A stretch of 64,000 nucleotides of DNA from Nitrospinota bacterium. Its GTDB lineage: Bacteria > Nitrospinota_A > UBA7883 > JACRGQ01. Under the pieces are notes generated by a model. The model was not told where the DNA came from and did not search any database. It saw nothing but the letters and a program-made list of their open reading frames with translations. Below are positions 48,658 to 57,339 of the stretch, in pieces. The stretch is from positions 1 through 64,000 of the forward strand of contig JACRGQ010000016.1 of assembly GCA_016217735.1 (NCBI GenBank), given 5' to 3'. The position numbers were made by a program, and so were the translations under genes. Every line of letters starts with the position of its first letter. The stretch's first letter is position 1.

Positions 48658-49992
48658 TTATAGGAAGAGGTACGTAACTCCGAGGATGAAGGATGAGCCT
48701 TCCAGCGAGATTTTGTCGCCATAGGCGCCGGTAAGGGTTTCCTTCTGGAGGCTTTCATAGGCAAGGTTAAGCTGCCAATGCTTGCCGATGTTGGCGGTGC
48801 CGCCCACCATCATATGGCTTTTCGCGATGGCCGGGAATGCCCAGTTCTGCGAAGCGTTGCTGTTTTCAATCGGCGAAGTGCCGGAATTGTAGCCGGCGCG
48901 GATGAAGCCCTTGTCGTCGATCTGGTACTGAACCCCCAAGGCGAGAACCGTAACGTCTTTCCAGCCCATGTTCAGCGGCATTGTGGTGGCTGTGCCGATC
49001 GGGGCTCCGGTCGCGGCGTTCACGGTGTTGTAATCGCCATCGAGTTTGAGGTTCTTCATGGTATCGCTGAAGTTGATCACCTTGTAGTCAAACGTGACGA
49101 GGAGGTTGCTGGTCGGGCGTACCGCCAGACCCACCGCGTATTGCTGCGGGAAGTCCATCCCCAGGTTGAAGGTGCCGTCTTTGCTGATGTACATGGTCTG
49201 GTTGTCAGGGGAGTAGGTAACGTCTTTTGCCTTGAGGCGGTACTTCATCTTGCTGAAGTTCTGCTGCGAAACGTAGTTCAGGCCGATGCTGACCATCTCG
49301 TTCACATCGTACAGCGCGCCGACGGTGAAGCCGAAGCCCATCGCCCCTTCCGGGCTGGAGAGGTCGACGCCAAACTGCCGGTCGTAATTGCCGAAGGCGT
49401 TCTGGCTGGCCGGATCGTAAAACCACTGCTTAAGGCTCATCTGCTGGTAATCGATGTTCAAGGCCAGACCTACGGAGAACTGATCGGTGAATTTTTTGGC
49501 GAGGGACGGGGCCATCTTCCAGAGTTGGTATTGCGAGTAGATGCGGCCTTTAAAAACGCTGGTGTTGCCCAAAGCAGCCTGAAACGGCATGACGTCTATG
49601 GTGTCGTAGTCCACTCCCATGCCGGAGACGAGGAACATGCCGCCGCCGAAAAAGAGGGTCTGTTCATCGTTGATCGGCGCGCTCCAGCCGACCGCCGGAA
49701 GGAGATATTGATCGGAGCCGCCGTTGGTCTGTGCGCCGCCGGTGCCGGTGAAATCCACCGACCGCTTTGGCATGAACAATCCAAAATTAAAGTCCGCGCG
49801 GGGGCCGAGCTTGGTAAGCCCGGCGGGATTGGTGACGGCGGTGGTGCTATCGAACGGCGCGGCGGTTACCGCTCCGCCCATGCCGGCGCCGTACGCGCCG
49901 ACTGCCGCCAGTTGGTGACCGTTGGTTGCCCACGCCGTTCCGCTGGAAAGCAGGAACGCCGCAGTCAATAAACCGAGACCCAGTTTTTTCAT
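48658..49992 (-). CDS. FadL/OmpP1/TodX family outer-membrane channel
   Basis: 444 residues. A signal peptide (MKKLGLGLLTAAFLLSSGTAWA) is followed by the family's hatch-domain start (NGHQLAAVGAYGAGMGGAVTA, then STTAVTNPAGLTKLG). A barrel of about 14 strands ends in an aromatic/hydrophobic strand (FILGVTYLFL). These proteins import hydrophobic compounds such as long-chain fatty acids or aromatics across the outer membrane. In a sulfur oxidiser, uptake of hydrophobic sulfur is a possible speculation only. Transcribed alone, with its own promoter and terminator. Confidence 0.9.
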   Translation of the reverse strand: MKKLGLGLLTAAFLLSSGTAWATNGHQLAAVGAYGAGMGGAVTAAPFDSTTAVTNPAGLTKLGPRADFNFGLFMPKRSVDFTGTGGAQTNGGSDQYLLPAVGWSAPINDEQTLFFGGGMFLVSGMGVDYDTIDVMPFQAALGNTSVFKGRIYSQYQLWKMAPSLAKKFTDQFSVGLALNIDYQQMSLKQWFYDPASQNAFGNYDRQFGVDLSSPEGAMGFGFTVGALYDVNEMVSIGLNYVSQQNFSKMKYRLKAKDVTYSPDNQTMYISKDGTFNLGMDFPQQYAVGLAVRPTSNLLVTFDYKVINFSDTMKNLKLDGDYNTVNAATGAPIGTATTMPLNMGWKDVTVLALGVQYQIDDKGFIRAGYNSGTSPIENSNASQNWAFPAIAKSHMMVGGTANIGKHWQLNLAYESLQKETLTGAYGDKISLEGSSFILGVTYLFL

Positions 49993-50090
49993 TTAATTCC
50001 CCTTTTTTGAAACTGTTTAGTAGCCTGCCAACTTTAACCGTTGCACGAAAGGCGGTCCCCCCAAATATTAAGAACTGTTTTTAAACTAGC

Positions 50091-50120
50091 ATAATATATG
50101 CCGAATAAACAAATAAGCAA
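50091..50120 (-). promoter_or_regulatory. Candidate promoter of the FadL-type gene
   Basis: On the minus strand TTGCTT (50120-50115), 18 bases, TATTAT (50096-50091), about 100 bases before the start codon. Moderate match. Confidence 0.4.
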
Positions 50121-50173
50121 CGGCTTGAATAATTAACAGGTTACTGTTGAAACTAAATATCAGCTTCATCGGC

Positions 50174-50197
50174 TATTGTGGAAAACAGGCCACAATA
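50174..50197. promoter_or_regulatory. TATTGTGG-N8-CCACAATA dyad upstream of the pil promoter
   Basis: Perfect eight-base arms (50174-50181 and 50190-50197) separated by eight bases, centred about 195 bases upstream of the predicted sigma-54 start. It has the same TGG-N8-CCA skeleton as the dsr and tauE dyads but different outer bases, so a related but distinct activator (PilR-like) could bind. Confidence 0.5.
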
Positions 50198-50353
50198 ATG
50201 GTGGAAGTGCCTTATTGAGCCGGAAGTACCAACAAAAGCATTGTTTTTCATAATAATTTGGATGTTGGTATACAAAAGTGTACTATGCAAAGTGGCGTTC
50301 CCAAGCATTGTTTGCATCTGTTTGATATTGCGTGTTCATTGTTGATGCCGAAT

Positions 50354-50369
50354 CGGCACGGTATCTGCA
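50354..50369 (+). promoter_or_regulatory. Sigma-54 (-24/-12) promoter of the pil operon
   Basis: CGGCAC (50354-50359), five bases, CTGCA (50365-50369), with exact GG-N10-GC spacing. One mismatch in each element from TGGCAC/TTGCA. Initiation near 50380, leaving a ~180-base leader containing the dispersed inverted repeat. Sigma-54/PilR control of pilin genes is well known in other bacteria. Confidence 0.6.
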
Positions 50370-50451
50370 CATAAAAAGGTAATGAAAATGTGCAACCCCG
50401 TGGCTATAATGAGAGACCATATTAACAGGTGGTGAAGAACTATTTATGTAT

Positions 50452-50517
50452 GTCATTCTGAGCGCAGCGAAGAATCTCTTTCCGGAAAGGGATCCTTCGC
50501 CTTTGGCTCAGGATGAC
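50452..50517. repeat. Complete inverted copy of the GTCATTCTGAGC dispersed repeat
   Basis: The left arm (50452-50483) and right arm (50484-50517) pair over most of their length (GTCATTCTGAGC... with ...GCTCAGGATGAC), forming a long imperfect hairpin with almost no loop. The first 25 bases are identical to 35550-35574. It lies in the leader of the pil operon, about 45 bases before pilV. Confidence 0.75.
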
Positions 50518-50560
50518 GGAAGTGGAAGAAAATGCGGACGCTAACCGTTTATTTCAGGTG

Positions 50561-51106
50561 ATGACAGTGAGAAACATGTTCCGCCGGATGCAATCAACCG
50601 CGCAAGCGGGCTTCACCATCCTCGAGGTGTTGATGGCTTCGGTTGTTTTTTCAATAGCGTTGGTCGCCCTTTCATCCATCTCTTTCACGGTTATAGGCGG
50701 GAACAAGCACAGCGGTAATTTTGTGAAGGCAAGCGCCGTGGCGCAGGAACAGATCGAAACTATACGGGCATCGGTGCTCCCCCTCCTTAAAACGGAACTG
50801 GGGGGCTTTAATCTCGGCGCTGACATGGTTCTTGGCACCGCCGATGATGTTATTCCCGTACAGCTTGCAAACGGCATTACCGCAAATGATGCGCTGACTT
50901 CCCCGTCGGCCATGTTCGCCAACCCGGATTATACGCAAAACGGCAGCGCGACTCCGCTTGTGTTGAGCACCACGCCGCAGGCGGCATGGGTGGTGCGCGA
51001 CAACATACCGGTTGCCGGCATGAAGACCGTTTCGGTCGTCGTCGGCTGGCTTGAAGGAACGGCGCAAAACTACGTAGTGGTCAGCACCGCGATACAGGGG
51101 CAATAA
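50561..51106 (+). CDS. pilV: PilV-like type IV pilus minor pilin
   Basis: 181 residues. A short positively charged leader ends at Gly, followed by FTILEVLMASVVFSIALVAL, the prepilin-peptidase site and hydrophobic N-terminal helix (Glu at +5). PilV-type minor pilins prime pilus assembly. Start: ATG 50561 or 50576 give leaders of 21 or 16 residues; the open frame from 50513 begins inside the dispersed repeat and is unlikely. First of a six-gene set ending at 57339. Confidence 0.85.
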   Translation: MTVRNMFRRMQSTAQAGFTILEVLMASVVFSIALVALSSISFTVIGGNKHSGNFVKASAVAQEQIETIRASVLPLLKTELGGFNLGADMVLGTADDVIPVQLANGITANDALTSPSAMFANPDYTQNGSATPLVLSTTPQAAWVVRDNIPVAGMKTVSVVVGWLEGTAQNYVVVSTAIQGQ

Positions 51107-51109
51107 ACC

Positions 51110-51943
51110 ATGAAATCAATATTGCGCAGCCGCGCCGGCATGACCTTGGTGGAGGTGCTGATGGCGGTCGCCATCGGCTCGGTCATCGGGCTGGTGATCA
51201 TGAAGATATTCCAGTCGAACAGCCAGCTCTTCTCCGGCGAAAAGAAAGTAACCGGCATGGTTACCACCGGACGCAACGCCATGGGGACGCTCTCGCGCCT
51301 TGTGCGCGAGGCGGGATATAATCCCACCGAAGCGGCAAGCGGCACGTTCGGGCTGAAAGACAGCACCGGGAACTTTGCTACCACTTCCCCGGCCGCCATC
51401 ACCTCCGCGAAATCGATTTTCTTTACAATGGATGACAACGCCGATGGCAGCCTGGCAAATAACGGCAACGAGAGGGTCGGTTTCCGCTTCACCGGAGCGG
51501 ATTGCGATCCATCAGCCGCCAATGCTTCAGGCTGCATTGAGATGGCGCAAATCGACGCGGCGGGCGCAATATCCGGGTGGACTTCCAAGATTCCCGATAT
51601 CCAGGATCTCGTCTTTGTTTACCACTACAGAACCGGCAGCGCCGGGGCTTACGTCTTCACCGACAGTGTCTGCGGCACTGTCGCTGTCCCGGCAACTGCC
51701 GCCCCCACTTACGTGGCGACAGCCGCCCCCACCGCGACCGCGATTGCCTTTACTTGCGGCGGGGTGGCCGTCGCCAACCCCCCGGTCGGTTTATTGCCGG
51801 ACAGCAGCGTAACCGGCCGCAAGTACAGCGATGTGGTGGGCGTTACGATACATGTGCTGGCCAAGACAAGGGCAAAGCACGACCTTACAAAACAGAACAC
51901 GGCCCAGCTTTTTACAAGCAGCGTGGTCTTGAGGAGCAGATGA
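51110..51943 (+). CDS. pilW: PilW-like type IV pilus minor pilin
   Basis: 277 residues. The leader ends in RAG, followed by MTLVEVLMAVAIGSVIGLVIM, a class III prepilin cleavage site with Glu at +5. The large C-terminal domain includes Ala/Thr/Pro-rich stretches and three Cys that may form disulfides. It starts three bases after pilV and overlaps pilX by four bases (ATGA). Confidence 0.85.
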   Translation: MKSILRSRAGMTLVEVLMAVAIGSVIGLVIMKIFQSNSQLFSGEKKVTGMVTTGRNAMGTLSRLVREAGYNPTEAASGTFGLKDSTGNFATTSPAAITSAKSIFFTMDDNADGSLANNGNERVGFRFTGADCDPSAANASGCIEMAQIDAAGAISGWTSKIPDIQDLVFVYHYRTGSAGAYVFTDSVCGTVAVPATAAPTYVATAAPTATAIAFTCGGVAVANPPVGLLPDSSVTGRKYSDVVGVTIHVLAKTRAKHDLTKQNTAQLFTSSVVLRSR

Positions 51944-52587
51944 TGAACACCATGAAACGGATATATTCTCCCGCCGCAAACCAACGGGGGGCGGCGCTCG
52001 TCCTTGCCCTGTTGGTGATGATGGTGCTCGCCGTTTTCTCGACGGTCGCCATCATGAGCGCCACGCAGGGGCTTAGAATCAGCGGCAAGTACAAAACGCA
52101 GCAGCAGGCCGTCTACACCTCCGATGGCGGCGCCGAATTTGCCTCCGGCCTTATCAGGGACACCATCGGCAACAAGAAGCTCGTCTCCGCCACCTACCTT
52201 AGCACGGTGAATACCACCAATACGGCGGGGGATGCCACCACCGACTTTGAAAAAGAGATCGCCGGCATTAACGGTAATATCCAGAATACCTGGACATCGC
52301 TCAGCGGCTCGGCCGTGACGGGCGTTAATCCCGACTCCACGGCCAACGCCAATGCCACCGTTTCCATCATGGGGGACACGGCGAGTATCGACATCGACTT
52401 CACGCTCAGCAAGCTGACGCCCGGCTCATCGACCGAGTTCGCGGCCCGCTATGAAGGCATCGGCAGCGGCACGGCGGGGAGCGTACAGCTACTTTATCAA
52501 GTTGACACATACAGCAAAATCGCTGATACCGAAAAAACGGTACGCGCAACTTACAAATGTGTGGAAGGTGGTGGCAGATGTTTATGA
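51940..52587 (+). CDS. pilX: PilX-like type IV pilus assembly protein
   Basis: 215 residues. The N-terminus QRGAALVLALLVMMVLAVFSTVAIM matches the PilX N-terminal domain, in which the usual Glu(+5) of pilins is absent. Start ATG 51940 overlaps the pilW stop and has GAGGAG upstream; the longer reading frame upstream is pilW in another phase. Ends inside the beginning of pilY1. Confidence 0.85.
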   Translation: MMNTMKRIYSPAANQRGAALVLALLVMMVLAVFSTVAIMSATQGLRISGKYKTQQQAVYTSDGGAEFASGLIRDTIGNKKLVSATYLSTVNTTNTAGDATTDFEKEIAGINGNIQNTWTSLSGSAVTGVNPDSTANANATVSIMGDTASIDIDFTLSKLTPGSSTEFAARYEGIGSGTAGSVQLLYQVDTYSKIADTEKTVRATYKCVEGGGRCL

Positions 52588-55500
52588 AACCCGTTGCCAG
52601 AGTTCTCGTTTTATTAGCGGCGCTCTCCATCGGCGGGCGCGATGCCCATGCCATTGAAACGATGGCGGAGTATGCCGACGTTCCGTTTTTTATGAGCAAC
52701 AGCGTTATGCCGAATATCATGGTCATCGCCGATAACTCCGGCTCGATGAACGAGTTTGCCTACTCCGCGGCATATGACCCGGCGAGAACCTACTCCGGTT
52801 ACTTCAGCGCGAGCCTCCATTACAGCTATGATGGAACGAAGTTCGTGATAAACGCGGCCGGGCCGTATCTCGGCAGCTTTTTGAACTGGGCCTGCATGCG
52901 TAAGATAGACGTCGCCCGCAAAGTGCTGGTCGGCGGCCTTGCCACATCGCGCACCGGCGGCGGCAACCAGGTCAACAAAGGCGAATCGTCGCCCACCGGG
53001 TGGAATCAACAAAAAAACCTTACCGTTACGCAAGCGGCGGGAACGACCGCGTACAACCCCGGCGGCGGCATAGCCACTTATATCTACTATCTCACCGCCG
53101 GCAGCCTGAAAGTTTATAAAACCTCCGTATCCGCGGGCAACCTTCTGGCCACCTACAACGTCTGGATTCAAAAAGACTCCACGCAGGAACCCGATGATTT
53201 TGTGAGCGGCAACCTTTCCGGCATCATGCAAAAAGTTTCCACCAAGGCGCGGTGGGGTCTGGCATTCTTCGATTCAAGTTCCAACGGCGGCTATGTGGCC
53301 GAACCGATAGTCGGTCCCGGCTATGGCACCAACTTCATCACCACCTATGAGAACAAGGCCCCCGCCACGATGACGCCGCTGGCCGAAACGCTCTATCAGG
53401 TGCTCGGCTATTTCAAGCAGGACGCTTCGATGCGTTTCGCCCCCGGTAACTACACCACCAATGTTCAGGGGAAAGATCCCTTCTGGTACAGCGATTCCAA
53501 TGCCTATGTGCGGTGCGGCAAAAACTTTGTGGTGCTGATCACCGACGGCGAGCCGACCAGCGACACCAACATCCCCGCCGCGCTTCAGGATTATGACGGG
53601 GATGGTCAAGACGCAGTGTTATGGCCAAACAGCGGTTCCGACTATCTTGACGACGTGGCGCTGTGGGGACATACCGTTGACCTGCGCGCGGATATAGCCG
53701 ACACCCAGGTTATTACGCTTTACTCGGTTTATACCTTTGGCACTTCGGCGGCGGCGAAAACGCTGCTGAAAAATGCCGCCAAGAACGGCGCTTTCGTCGA
53801 TTCCAACGGCAACAACAGGCCGGATAGCGAGGATATCAACAGCAACGGCATACTGGATGCCGGAGAGGATACCAACGGTAACGGCATGCTGGATAGCGAA
53901 TGGGATACCAACGCCGACGGCATACCGGATACCTATTTCGAGGCGAACGACGCCGACAGCATGGAATCCCAACTGATGGCCGCAATCACCGACATCCTCA
54001 AGCGGGCGTCATCCGGCACCGCCATCTCGGTTCTTGCCACCTCGGCCAGCGGCGCGGGAAATATCTACCAGGCGTACTTCCTCCCGTCCAAAACCATCAT
54101 TGATGCGCTTGGCACCCGCGACATCACCTGGATCGGACACCTTCTTTCGCTGAAGATCGACAGCAAGGGTTCCTTGCTCGACAAGAACAGCAACTGCATC
54201 AGCTTCAGCTTCGACACCGTCGCCAAAGAAACGGTCATCAACAAGCTGAGCGGGACGGCGGGCGCATGCGGCACCACCGTCACCGCCACAACCCAGCTCA
54301 CCAGCTTCGTCGACTATGACTGGGACGCGGGCGAACTGTTGGCCGCCACAACCGCCTCGTCGCGCACCATATTCACCTTTCTGGATGTGAACAAAAACAA
54401 CGTTGTGAATGGGGGAGAAAAGCTGGATTTCACCACGGCGAACGCCGGAACGTTGCAAAAATACCTCCGCACCTCCACTGTGGCGGAAGCGACAAACGTG
54501 ATCAACTGGGTGCGTGGAACCGCGGTAACCGGATATCGGGACCGGACGCTTAACGTCGGCGGCGACCAATGGAAACTGGGCGACATCATCCACTCCACGC
54601 CGACCGTGGTGGGCGCGCCGCAGGAGAATTACAGCGCCCTCTATCAGGATGCGGGCTACGAAACATTTTATAATGCGAACAAAGACCGCACACAGGTGGT
54701 CTATATCGGCGCGAACGACGGCATGTTGCACGCTTTTGATGCCACCACCGGTAACCCCACATCCGGCAAGGAACTGTGGGCCTACATTCCCTATAATCTG
54801 CTGCCGCACCTGAAATGGCTTGCCGACCCGGCGTACCCGCATGTCGATTACGTCGACCTGAAGGTGAAGATAAGCGATATCAACCTTGGCACCAAGGCGG
54901 CCCCCAACTGGAAAACTGTGTTAATTGGCGGCATGAGGTTCGGCGGCGGCGAAATAACCGACACCACCTATGATGTGGACGGCAACGGCGACACCGCCGC
55001 CAACCTGCGCAAATGGCGCTCGGCCTTCTTCGCCATCGACATAACCGATCCCGCCGTTCCCGTGCCGCTGTGGGAGTGGAATCCCGGGGATAACACGCTT
55101 GGCTATTCCATGACCTATCCGGCGGTGGCCAAGGTCGGCGACGAGTTCTTTGCCATCATCGGCACAGGCCCAAAAGCCGCCTACCTCCCCGATTACACCG
55201 GTACCTCCGCCCAAACCGCCTCGCTGTTCGTCCTTAATATCAAGACTGGCGCATTGGCGGCCACTTTCCCGATCAGCGACGTCAACTCGTTCTTCTCCGA
55301 CCCGATAACGGTTGATATCGACTTTAACGCCAGCAATCCGGTGGTGGGCGGAACGGGCAACTCGTACAATACCGAAGCCGCCTATATCGGGGAGACCTAC
55401 AAGACCAATGGGGGGGTGTGGAACTCGCGCATGTGGCGTCTTGTTACCAATCCGACAACCGCCGGTAACGATGTAAACCCCGCGAACTGGAAGATGTACG

Positions 55501-56249
55501 ATATGTATACCGACCCGGCCGGGCAAACCATCACTTCGGCACCGGCGGCAACCACCGATTCGGCCGGACACCTTTGGCTCTTTTACGGCACGGGCAAATT
55601 CCTCAACCAGGCGGATAAAGCCGATGCCAGCCAGCAGACGTTCTACGGCATCAAGGATCCCTGCTGGGTGGGGAGCACCGGCGCATGGAGCACCACATGC
55701 ACATGGGGTTCACTGAACACCGCCGGCAGTTATTCCGCCTCGGTCACCTCGGCAACCCTGGTAAATGTAACCAATGCAGTGGTGTCCACCGATGCCGTAA
55801 ACACGGTGACGGGCGTAACCGGCGCCACAACCTTTGCCGGCCTGATGAGCCTCATAGCCACGAAGGACGGCTGGTATATGAATCTCACCACCTCCCTTGA
55901 ACGGGCCTTGAACAAGCCGTCCGTCATCGGCGGCTTGGTGCTCTTCACCACATTCGTGCCCGACGCCGATGCCTGCGCGCTGGGCGGCAACAGTTGGTTT
56001 TATGCCACCTACTATGAAACCGGCAGCGCGTACACCAGTTCGGTAATTGGTTTAGGCTCTGGCGACACGACTGTGTTGCGCAAGAGCGCCAGTTCCAGCG
56101 TCGGTATGGCCTCCAGCATCGCGATTCACTCAGGGAGGGAATCCGGCCTGAAGGCCTACGTGCAGATGAGCACGGGGCAGGCCAGCGTTGTCGAGGTCAC
56201 CCCCGCATCCGACATTAACAGCGGTATTATCGCATGGAGGGAGTTATGA
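52578..56249 (+). CDS. pilY1: PilY1-type pilus tip adhesin/assembly protein
   Basis: 1223 residues. A signal peptide is followed by a von Willebrand A-like domain with a MIDAS motif (IADNSGSMNEF, about residue 50). Its insertion (about 406-452) is a run of thrombospondin-type calcium loops (DSNGNNRPD, DINSNGILD, DTNGNGMLD, DTNADGIPD). The C-terminal beta-propeller (from about 700: VVYIGANDGMLHAFD) carries a further calcium site (DVDGNGDTAANL). PilY1 proteins sit at the pilus tip, counter retraction and mediate adhesion or surface sensing. ATG 52578 and 52584 are both possible starts; the latter would overlap the pilX stop as ATGA. Confidence 0.9.
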   Translation: MFMKPVARVLVLLAALSIGGRDAHAIETMAEYADVPFFMSNSVMPNIMVIADNSGSMNEFAYSAAYDPARTYSGYFSASLHYSYDGTKFVINAAGPYLGSFLNWACMRKIDVARKVLVGGLATSRTGGGNQVNKGESSPTGWNQQKNLTVTQAAGTTAYNPGGGIATYIYYLTAGSLKVYKTSVSAGNLLATYNVWIQKDSTQEPDDFVSGNLSGIMQKVSTKARWGLAFFDSSSNGGYVAEPIVGPGYGTNFITTYENKAPATMTPLAETLYQVLGYFKQDASMRFAPGNYTTNVQGKDPFWYSDSNAYVRCGKNFVVLITDGEPTSDTNIPAALQDYDGDGQDAVLWPNSGSDYLDDVALWGHTVDLRADIADTQVITLYSVYTFGTSAAAKTLLKNAAKNGAFVDSNGNNRPDSEDINSNGILDAGEDTNGNGMLDSEWDTNADGIPDTYFEANDADSMESQLMAAITDILKRASSGTAISVLATSASGAGNIYQAYFLPSKTIIDALGTRDITWIGHLLSLKIDSKGSLLDKNSNCISFSFDTVAKETVINKLSGTAGACGTTVTATTQLTSFVDYDWDAGELLAATTASSRTIFTFLDVNKNNVVNGGEKLDFTTANAGTLQKYLRTSTVAEATNVINWVRGTAVTGYRDRTLNVGGDQWKLGDIIHSTPTVVGAPQENYSALYQDAGYETFYNANKDRTQVVYIGANDGMLHAFDATTGNPTSGKELWAYIPYNLLPHLKWLADPAYPHVDYVDLKVKISDINLGTKAAPNWKTVLIGGMRFGGGEITDTTYDVDGNGDTAANLRKWRSAFFAIDITDPAVPVPLWEWNPGDNTLGYSMTYPAVAKVGDEFFAIIGTGPKAAYLPDYTGTSAQTASLFVLNIKTGALAATFPISDVNSFFSDPITVDIDFNASNPVVGGTGNSYNTEAAYIGETYKTNGGVWNSRMWRLVTNPTTAGNDVNPANWKMYDMYTDPAGQTITSAPAATTDSAGHLWLFYGTGKFLNQADKADASQQTFYGIKDPCWVGSTGAWSTTCTWGSLNTAGSYSASVTSATLVNVTNAVVSTDAVNTVTGVTGATTFAGLMSLIATKDGWYMNLTTSLERALNKPSVIGGLVLFTTFVPDADACALGGNSWFYATYYETGSAYTSSVIGLGSGDTTVLRKSASSSVGMASSIAIHSGRESGLKAYVQMSTGQASVVEVTPASDINSGIIAWREL

Positions 56250-56599
56250 GATACCAACGCGTATTGGCGGCCTGTTTTGCGGTGGCGGTGTGCTTGATGT
56301 CAGGGCCGTTTGCCGCCGTTTCCCGGGCGGCTTCGCCCGGCACGGCGGCCAAGGCGTATACCCCAAGCGATGCCGAGGTTAACGTACTGCTCTTCGGCGA
56401 AGCGGGCAACGGCTACTTCCTGGCCAGCGAGCGTAAATTTGTGATAACGCCGAAAACCGAGTTTTTCGGCAGGAGCGGCGCCAAGATACTCCCTTCATCA
56501 ATTAGCGATGGAAGTACGGTTGAGGTTATATTCCGCCGCGAAGCCGATGGCACAACGCTCAGCGCCATTACGGTAACGGTCACCAAGGCGCCTCAATGA
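56246..56599 (+). CDS. Small exported protein of the pil operon, unknown function
   Basis: 117 residues. A signal peptide (up to about AVSRAA) precedes a small, probably all-beta domain (VNVLLFGEAGNGYFLAS, KFVITPKTEFFG, GSTVEVIFRREADGTT) reminiscent of an OB-like/DUF5666-type fold, but I do not assign it. Start ATG 56246 follows GGAGGGAG and overlaps the pilY1 stop (ATGA); it overlaps the next gene the same way. Close coupling suggests a role with PilY1 outside the cytoplasm. Confidence 0.7.
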   Translation: MRYQRVLAACFAVAVCLMSGPFAAVSRAASPGTAAKAYTPSDAEVNVLLFGEAGNGYFLASERKFVITPKTEFFGRSGAKILPSSISDGSTVEVIFRREADGTTLSAITVTVTKAPQ

Positions 56600-57339
56600 C
56601 CGGTAAAGGCCGTCATGCCGCGTGGCTGATTGCCGCGCTGCTGACGGTCTGCTCAACGATCACTGAGGCCGCCGGGCTGGTGTTCGAACAGACGGCGCAC
56701 AACTTCGGCCGGATACAAAAGATCGAGCCGCTGACATTCACTTTTTCCTTCCAGAATACCTCCGCCGCTTTCGTTACCATTGCCAACGTGTCAACCTCGT
56801 GCGGCTGCACCGCCGCGAAACCGGAAAAAACCGAATATCAACCGGGGGAAAAGGGGACGATTGTTGCCACATTCAATCCGGCGGGACACGCCGGGCTGTT
56901 TGAATCCACCATATCGGTTGAAGAGGGGGGCGGTGCGCGTCACATCCTAACCCTCGCGGCGGATATTGAGACGCTCGATCCCTCAAAGCTTATAATCAAT
57001 CTTCCCGATCCGGTCATAAGCGTAACGCCGGACAAGGTACACCTCGGCACATTCAAAATGGGGGGGACCGCGCTCTTCAAAGTTATCGTCGAGAACAAAG
57101 GGGACGGCGATCTTTATCTCAGGGGTGGTGCCGCCCCGAATGAAGCGGGAGTGCGGCTGAACGAAAAGGCGATCAAGAAAGGGAAGAAGATAGAGCTGAC
57201 CCTTTTTTACAAGCCGGAGAAATCGGGAAAAATAGACGACTTCGTGGTTATCCGCTCAAACGATCCCAAAAACCCCGAACTGAAAATCCACCTCACCGGC
57301 AAAGCGCTGAAACCCAAGAAGAGGAATAACCCAAAATAA
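56596..57339 (+). CDS. Exported DUF1573 domain protein
   Basis: 247 residues. After a signal peptide comes a DUF1573 (Ig-like/ASH-type) domain: FEQTAHNFGRIQKIEPLTFTFSFQN, then the signature VSTSCGCTAAKP and GHAGLFESTISV. A second Ig-like domain (about 140-240) follows. DUF1573 proteins are periplasmic or surface proteins of unknown function. Starts within the previous stop (ATGA). Last gene of the pil set. Confidence 0.8.
   Translation: MTGKGRHAAWLIAALLTVCSTITEAAGLVFEQTAHNFGRIQKIEPLTFTFSFQNTSAAFVTIANVSTSCGCTAAKPEKTEYQPGEKGTIVATFNPAGHAGLFESTISVEEGGGARHILTLAADIETLDPSKLIINLPDPVISVTPDKVHLGTFKMGGTALFKVIVENKGDGDLYLRGGAAPNEAGVRLNEKAIKKGKKIELTLFYKPEKSGKIDDFVVIRSNDPKNPELKIHLTGKALKPKKRNNPK

Larger units (their letters stand above)
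49993..50560. other. Intergenic region between FadL-type gene and pil operon
   Basis: 568 bases without a gene. It holds a sigma-70-like promoter for the FadL-type gene (50091-50120), an N8-spaced dyad (50174-50197), a sigma-54 promoter (50354-50369), a TATAAT without -35 (50405-50410) and the inverted dispersed repeat (50452-50517). No RNA gene recognised. Confidence 0.6.

Noticed and set aside
48384-48764. Possible 126-residue minus-strand gene between dsrE and the FadL-type gene
   Set aside because: It overlaps the end of the FadL-type gene and its strong terminator and covers the dsr regulatory dyads; composition is unlike neighbouring proteins.
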